Below are positions 60,583-64,000 of a stretch of DNA of 64,000 bases, piece by piece. Both the position numbers and the translations under genes were made by a program. The number at the start of each line of letters is the position of its first letter. Within the stretch, counting starts at the first letter, position 1. The notes beneath the pieces were generated by a model. It saw only the letters and a list, made by a program, of their open reading frames with translations. It was not told the origin of the DNA and searched no databases. Location of the stretch: NCBI RefSeq assembly GCF_030486595.1, contig NZ_JAUJZH010000018.1:99146-163145 (forward strand). Direction: 5' to 3'. Origin of the DNA: Variovorax ginsengisoli. Lineage in GTDB: Bacteria; Pseudomonadota; Gammaproteobacteria; Burkholderiales; Burkholderiaceae_C.

Positions 60583-60870
60583 ATGAACCTTCTGAGTGTC
60601 GACCTTTACCAGAGCGCAACCGATCCGGAGAAGTTTCTGGCGCTCCCGGCCGGAGCGGACCCCACTGAAGTCTTGGGTCCCGTGGTTTTTGACAAGGATT
60701 GCGCTGAAGTCGTGCGTTACCGCGAGGCCTTCGAATTCGATCCGGCCCAGGCGTACGCGGGCGTCGACGCCGCCAAGATCGCCGCAGACATCCTGACCGC
60801 GAAGTGGGCGATGTTCAGCCGCACCGCCTCGGACAGCGCGCAGTCGCCCTCGACATGTCTCCGATCATGA
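60583..60870 (+). CDS. Hypothetical protein, 95 residues, possibly altered C-terminus
   Basis: I do not recognise this family. The protein starts MNLLSVDLYQSATDPEKFLA and looks like a small alpha/beta stress-type protein (ALPAGADPTEVLG, VDAAKIAADILTAKWAMFS). The last 15 residues lie in DNA that encodes a membrane-protein fragment on the other strand, so the original end was probably replaced. The ribosome site is weak. Confidence 0.5.
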   Translation: MNLLSVDLYQSATDPEKFLALPAGADPTEVLGPVVFDKDCAEVVRYREAFEFDPAQAYAGVDAAKIAADILTAKWAMFSRTASDSAQSPSTCLRS

Positions 60871-60967
60871 GCATTCCGCCGCGCATCCACTGCCCGGGAC
60901 CACCGAACTCCGGGTGATCGAACTGGCCCATCACGACCTGGCCCAGTGCCACGGCGCACCACAGGGC
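60857..60967 (-). pseudogene. Short fragment of a membrane protein
   Basis: The minus strand reads ALWCAVALGQVVMGQFDHPE followed by FGGPGQWMRGGMLMIGD, a well-formed protein segment seen in small SHOCT-type membrane proteins. There is no start, and the rest is absent. It overlaps the end of the plus-strand hypothetical gene. Confidence 0.5.
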
Positions 60968-61055
60968 TTGCCCAGCGCCGAGGCCGATTCAGCCCGCCCG
61001 GGTGCGCAAAAAAAAGAGCGGCCCTTTCAGTCCGCTCGTCAGGATGCGCAGGCGC

Positions 61056-61577
61056 TCAGCGTCCGTCGCGGTCCGAGTCACCCGGGATTGCCCGCTCCAC
61101 GTTGTCGCTCAGACGCTGCCAGGCGTCGCGTGTGGCGTGCTTGGCACGTTCCCACTCCAACCTGGACCCCCCGCGCGCCGAGTCCCAGGCTCGGCCCAAC
61201 TCCGGTTCCACTTCGTCGAACGGGCGGTCGGGAAAGCGGCCATAGGAATCAACGCCATAGCGGTAGGCGGGAGCGTAGTCGTCGTAGTTCGAGCCGCTTT
61301 CCACGTAGGGGCGGCCGGCGTAGTTTTCGCGCCAGTAAGCGTCCTCGACAGCTGGATCGGCCTTGGCGACGCGGCGGCCGGCGATAGCGCCGGCCACGGC
61401 GCCGACCGCAGCGCCCACGACCGCGCCCACGGGGCCGGTCATGCCACCCACGGCCGCGCCCGCTGCGGCGCCGCCGGCGACGCCGCCGACCGCGCCGCCG
61501 ATGACCGCGCCGACGCCGGTCGCGGCGGCGCTGGAATCCGTGTCGCCGGGCACACGGGGATCGTTTGGATAAGCCAT
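61056..61577 (-). CDS. Glycine-zipper protein with acidic/aromatic C-terminal half
   Basis: The 173-residue protein has no signal peptide but a long Gly/Ala zipper (about 18-68, GAVIGGAVGGVAGGAAAGAA) that could insert in or associate with membranes. A soluble half follows with PYVESGSNYDDYAPAYRYG and FDEVEPELGRAWDSARGGS, W-rich and charged. Similar proteins are common in Burkholderiales and often stress-induced; their function is unknown. AAGGAG lies 7 bases before ATG. The gene is single and intact between remnants. Confidence 0.8.
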   Translation of the reverse strand: MAYPNDPRVPGDTDSSAAATGVGAVIGGAVGGVAGGAAAGAAVGGMTGPVGAVVGAAVGAVAGAIAGRRVAKADPAVEDAYWRENYAGRPYVESGSNYDDYAPAYRYGVDSYGRFPDRPFDEVEPELGRAWDSARGGSRLEWERAKHATRDAWQRLSDNVERAIPGDSDRDGR

Positions 61578-61783
61578 TGATGTCTCCTTGAGAAGTTGCA
61601 GGGACCCTCAAGGTGCAACGCCCATCTGAATCCATCCAGTCTCGCCACGCGTGATCTGACGTCGGCGGCCGTGCTCTCGACATGCGTGTGGGGGACTACA
61701 GCGCTCCTGCGACAGCCGCCGCGCTTCTGAAACAAAGGACGGGAGGGGCCAACGCCCGAAGAAGGTCGGCGGCTCCCAGGGAC

Positions 61784-62041
61784 TCAGGGAGGCTTGGTGG
61801 CCCTGGTGCCTCTCTTCGCATTCGGGTGGACGATCCGCACGACAAGGTCGCCCGCGAGTGTTCTGAAGGTATCGTAGCGATCGGCGCACTCGAGGAGTTC
61901 GCCGTTCTCGAGATAGAACCTCGGCTCGCGCCGTTTTTCGACCGGTCCGTAGACTGTCTTGACCAAGAATGTCTGCGTTCGGCGAAAGACGATATGCATG
62001 CGCCCATCTGTGCCGAATGCGCGAAAGATATCGGTGCGCAT
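61784..62041 (-). CDS. Hypothetical protein, 85 residues
   Basis: I do not recognise this protein. The sequence (MRTDIFRAFGTDGRMHIVFR, RFYLENGELLECADRYDTFR, GDLVVRIV) looks like a small beta-rich domain common as an uncharacterised gene in Burkholderiales. No ribosome site is clear; the frame is open for 27 more codons upstream. No neighbour suggests a role. Confidence 0.5.
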   Translation of the reverse strand: MRTDIFRAFGTDGRMHIVFRRTQTFLVKTVYGPVEKRREPRFYLENGELLECADRYDTFRTLAGDLVVRIVHPNAKRGTRATKPP

Positions 62042-62419
62042 GGTGCGACGGCAATGGTGATGCGGTCGACTCCACGCCAGATGGGCGCGCCACCGTGTAG
62101 GAAGTTCGTGGGAGAGATGCAAGGCGCAATCTGACTCAGCTCGATGCTCTAGAGCGGAAATGAGGAACGCAACGACTGAGCGCTTGTGTGTAGCGGTCCC
62201 AGTGGACTTCCAGGAGGGGCGCCTCCGCGGATGCGCAACCCATCGGCGGCCACGCTATAGCAAACGAGGTGCCACTGCTGCATGCGACAAGCGCTAGGCA
62301 GGGGTAGGGCGGAGAAGCTTGCTGCAAATCCAGGGAAGCGACCGGTCGATCTGAAAATCGAGCTCGCCGGGATCGCTGGGCAACGCCCTCAATGAAAGGC
62401 CCGCGGCAGAACAACTGCG
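62042..62419. other. Intergenic region with no recognisable feature
   Basis: The 378 bp between the hypothetical gene and the PHA-system gene contain only unremarkable short frames. No promoter pair or repeat stands out. Confidence 0.35.
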
Positions 62420-62731
62420 CTATTTCCTTGTCAGCAACAACTGTCCCATTTTCTGAAGTCGATTCGTGAGGCCGCTGGCGATGACACGTAGGATTCCGGG
62501 CAGCTCGATCTCCATCGTCACTGTGGCATCCATGACTTCGATGACACCGGAGACAGTCTGACCCAGCGTCGCGACGCTGAAGATGAGCCGATCACCGTCC
62601 CAATGCTCGCTGGACGCCCCGCGGCTGCCGGGCAACAGGTTGACGATCTTCGAGAAACCGCCCGCGATGCGACGTCGCGCCTCGGCCCGGCCGAGTTGAT
62701 GTGAAATGCTGATCATGATGGGCGATGCCAT
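62420..62731 (-). CDS. Polyhydroxyalkanoic acid system family protein
   Basis: The 103-residue protein fits the PHA_gran_rgn family: ISISHQLGRAEARRRIAGGF at the start, HWDGDRLIFSVATLGQTVSG in the middle, VTMEIELPGILRVIAS and a helical end. Members are small proteins encoded near PHA genes or alone and are thought to affect granules. The start MASPIMISISHQ is taken by family fit; the ATG 15 bases later is also possible. No phaC or phasin gene is nearby. Confidence 0.8.
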   Translation of the reverse strand: MASPIMISISHQLGRAEARRRIAGGFSKIVNLLPGSRGASSEHWDGDRLIFSVATLGQTVSGVIEVMDATVTMEIELPGILRVIASGLTNRLQKMGQLLLTRK

Positions 62732-62834
62732 GCGCATAGGTTGCATCGGATCCGCGCAACAGGCAAGGGCCCGCGGAAGGGCACAGGGGCCATTCCGCAG
62801 CTGCAGCCTTCCTGGCCTTCGGCGGGAGTGAAAT

Positions 62835-63150
62835 TCACGCCGTGAGGCCGACGACGTAGTCGTAGGCGCCGCCCGGTGCATCCTTGCCCTGGGCCGTCAG
62901 GATCTTGTAGTGATAGCCGTGATACCCCTCGCCGGGGTTCACGCCGCCGAACTGCGGCCCCAGAGGGCTCTCGCCCTGCGCGTCGTCGGGCCAGTGCAGG
63001 CCGTCGCGCCCGCCCGGGGATCGACGCGCCAATTGCCGCCTTCATCGCCAGGGGGATAGGCAATGTCCAGCCGCCGTCGCCGACGGCCAGCACGGCCTTC
63101 TCCTGGCCGTCGGCGACGACCTTGTACACCTTGCGCTCACGCGCGACCTG
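62835..63150 (-). pseudogene. DUF2950 protein remnant
   Basis: The minus strand encodes YKVVADGQEKAVLAVGDGGW and TLPIPLAMK. After a deletion with frame change it continues RDGLHWPDDAQGESPLGPQF and YHGYHYKILTAQGKDAPGGA plus YDYVVG. These are consecutive DUF2950 motifs with the part between them missing and the C-terminus cut. It is inactive. Confidence 0.75.
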
Positions 63151-63186
63151 GTGACAAGGTCCCTGCGCGGCGACATCGCAGTCGAG

Positions 63187-64000
63187 ATGGAACTGGCGCC
63201 TGACTTGTGGCCGTTCGAGGTCGATGCCGGAGAGCTGGATCTGGCCTTTCTGAACCTGTGCGTGAACGCGCGGGATGCCATGCCCGTTGGCGGCGCGATC
63301 AGGTTCACCGCGAACAACGTATCCGAAGTCGGCGAGGACGGCGGTATTGCAAATCTCGTTCGGCTATCAGATGGCAGCAAGGTCGGAACCCTGGTGAACG
63401 GGATGAAGCTCGGGCATGGACAGCGATGTGCGCTGCGCCTGCACGACGAGCTGCGGGTCGGACCCCTGCGCCTGCGGGTGCTCGAGCTCGGAGGCCGGAT
63501 CGAGCAGGCGATGGCCACCGAGCTCAGGCTGACGGCGGTCGACCTCGCGACGCTGGATCCGCAATTGATCCTGAAGTCGGCGCTGGAACTGCCTCGCTTG
63601 TTCGGTGAGGCGCACGCCGAAGGCGAGGTGCTGCAGAAGGCTTGCGCCTTTCTGGTGCAAGTGCTCGCGCCCGTCGTCAGTTCGGCCTATGTCGTGCAAG
63701 CGCATCCGGAGAACATCGAGTCGTCGCACATGCTCGCCACATGCTCGTTGAACGGGGAACGCGTCCCGGTGCTCAGCCGCAGAGTCATCGGCGGGGCGCT
63801 CCAGCTCGAGGGCTCGGTCGCCTTCTTCAACCACGCCACCTCGACCGATTTCGATGCCACCGTGCACCACACGACGCGCACGGTCGGGCCCTGCCTGATC
63901 GAGCGCAGCAGCGCCGGCGAGCCCATCGTGATCTATGTCGTCGGCGAGCAGACCTTGCCGAACCACAATTCCGACATCGCTGCCGGCTACCTCAGCCTGG
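63187..64000 (+). CDS. FHA-GAF protein joined to a histidine kinase fragment (3' partial)
   Basis: One frame is open from about 63142 to the window end. Its first part (LRGDIAVEMELAPDLWPFEV, LDLAFLNLCVNARDAMPVGG) is the N-box region of a histidine kinase ATPase domain, cut before the G boxes. At about 63319 it changes to an FHA domain (LVRLSDGSKVGTLVNGMKL, HDELRVGPLRLRVLEL). From about 63590 it resembles a GAF domain (GEVLQKACAFLVQVLAPVVS). FHA-GAF proteins often end in a cyclase or other output domain, which would lie outside. The ATG at 63187 is the first in frame; the true start is uncertain. The kinase part looks like the product of a deletion. Confidence 0.6.
   Translation, partial: MELAPDLWPFEVDAGELDLAFLNLCVNARDAMPVGGAIRFTANNVSEVGEDGGIANLVRLSDGSKVGTLVNGMKLGHGQRCALRLHDELRVGPLRLRVLELGGRIEQAMATELRLTAVDLATLDPQLILKSALELPRLFGEAHAEGEVLQKACAFLVQVLAPVVSSAYVVQAHPENIESSHMLATCSLNGERVPVLSRRVIGGALQLEGSVAFFNHATSTDFDATVHHTTRTVGPCLIERSSAGEPIVIYVVGEQTLPNHNSDIAAGYLSL

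Overview
The window is a high-GC bacterial chromosome segment. The gene types suggest a beta-proteobacterium of the Burkholderiales, most likely Comamonadaceae (Variovorax-like). The pointers are a Bug/TctC-type solute receptor, a PHA-granule-associated protein, tandem universal stress proteins, a QseBC-like two-component pair, an HPII-type catalase and very GC-rich codon use. This placement is inference from gene content, not from a marker gene. I saw no rRNA, tRNA, CRISPR array, complete insertion sequence or prophage.

Left part (1-17141). A CheB/CheR/PAS hybrid histidine kinase, cut by the window edge, converges on a sigma54-type response regulator and a small membrane-anchored H-box protein. 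Two Hsp20 genes follow. Next comes a compact minus-strand cluster that looks like a defence module: an 80-residue helical protein, a stand-alone RyR-domain protein, and a TIR / TIR-like / deoxyribosyltransferase-like three-domain protein. After it lie a FAS1 lipoprotein, a substrate-binding protein with no signal peptide, MarC, an exported isoaspartyl methyltransferase, a membrane spermidine-synthase-like protein and an alpha/beta hydrolase.

Middle (17142-41800). Two decayed fragments (GH3 glucosidase, potassium channel) precede a tightly packed four-gene operon: adenylate cyclase-TPR protein, PAP2/haloperoxidase-like protein with a Gly-Ser repeat, subtilisin-like protease, and an 82-residue protein. 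The last three overlap by ATGA. I know of no described system with this composition. A GAF-GAF histidine kinase, a Bug receptor, a fatty acid desaturase with a divergent GlxA-type regulator, a USP-USP-GNAT operon and periplasmic beta-glucosidase BglX follow. From 34.86 to 38.7 kb and around 41 kb the DNA is a gene graveyard: AraC, an unknown fragment, TssA of a type VI system, a histidine kinase joined to a response-regulator DNA-binding domain, and Fic, all frameshifted or deleted.

Right part (41.8-56.4 kb). This is one functional locus: a QseBC/PmrAB-like two-component pair, a type I secretion HlyD adaptor and ABC exporter, a 2346-residue heme peroxidase with RTX repeats, and a TolC-like outer membrane protein. 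Two homologous Arg/Trp-rich micro-ORFs (33 and 29 codons), each behind a matching promoter and leader, precede the regulator and the TolC gene. A CTTAAG-N5-CTTAAG box of the PmrA/QseB kind lies upstream of the peroxidase gene. I infer that the two-component pair controls production and export of the giant peroxidase.

Right end (56.4-64 kb). Remnants (PTS EIIA, a short membrane protein piece, DUF2950, a histidine kinase fragment) surround catalase KatE, a glycine-zipper protein, small hypotheticals and a PHA-system protein. An FHA/GAF protein runs off the edge.
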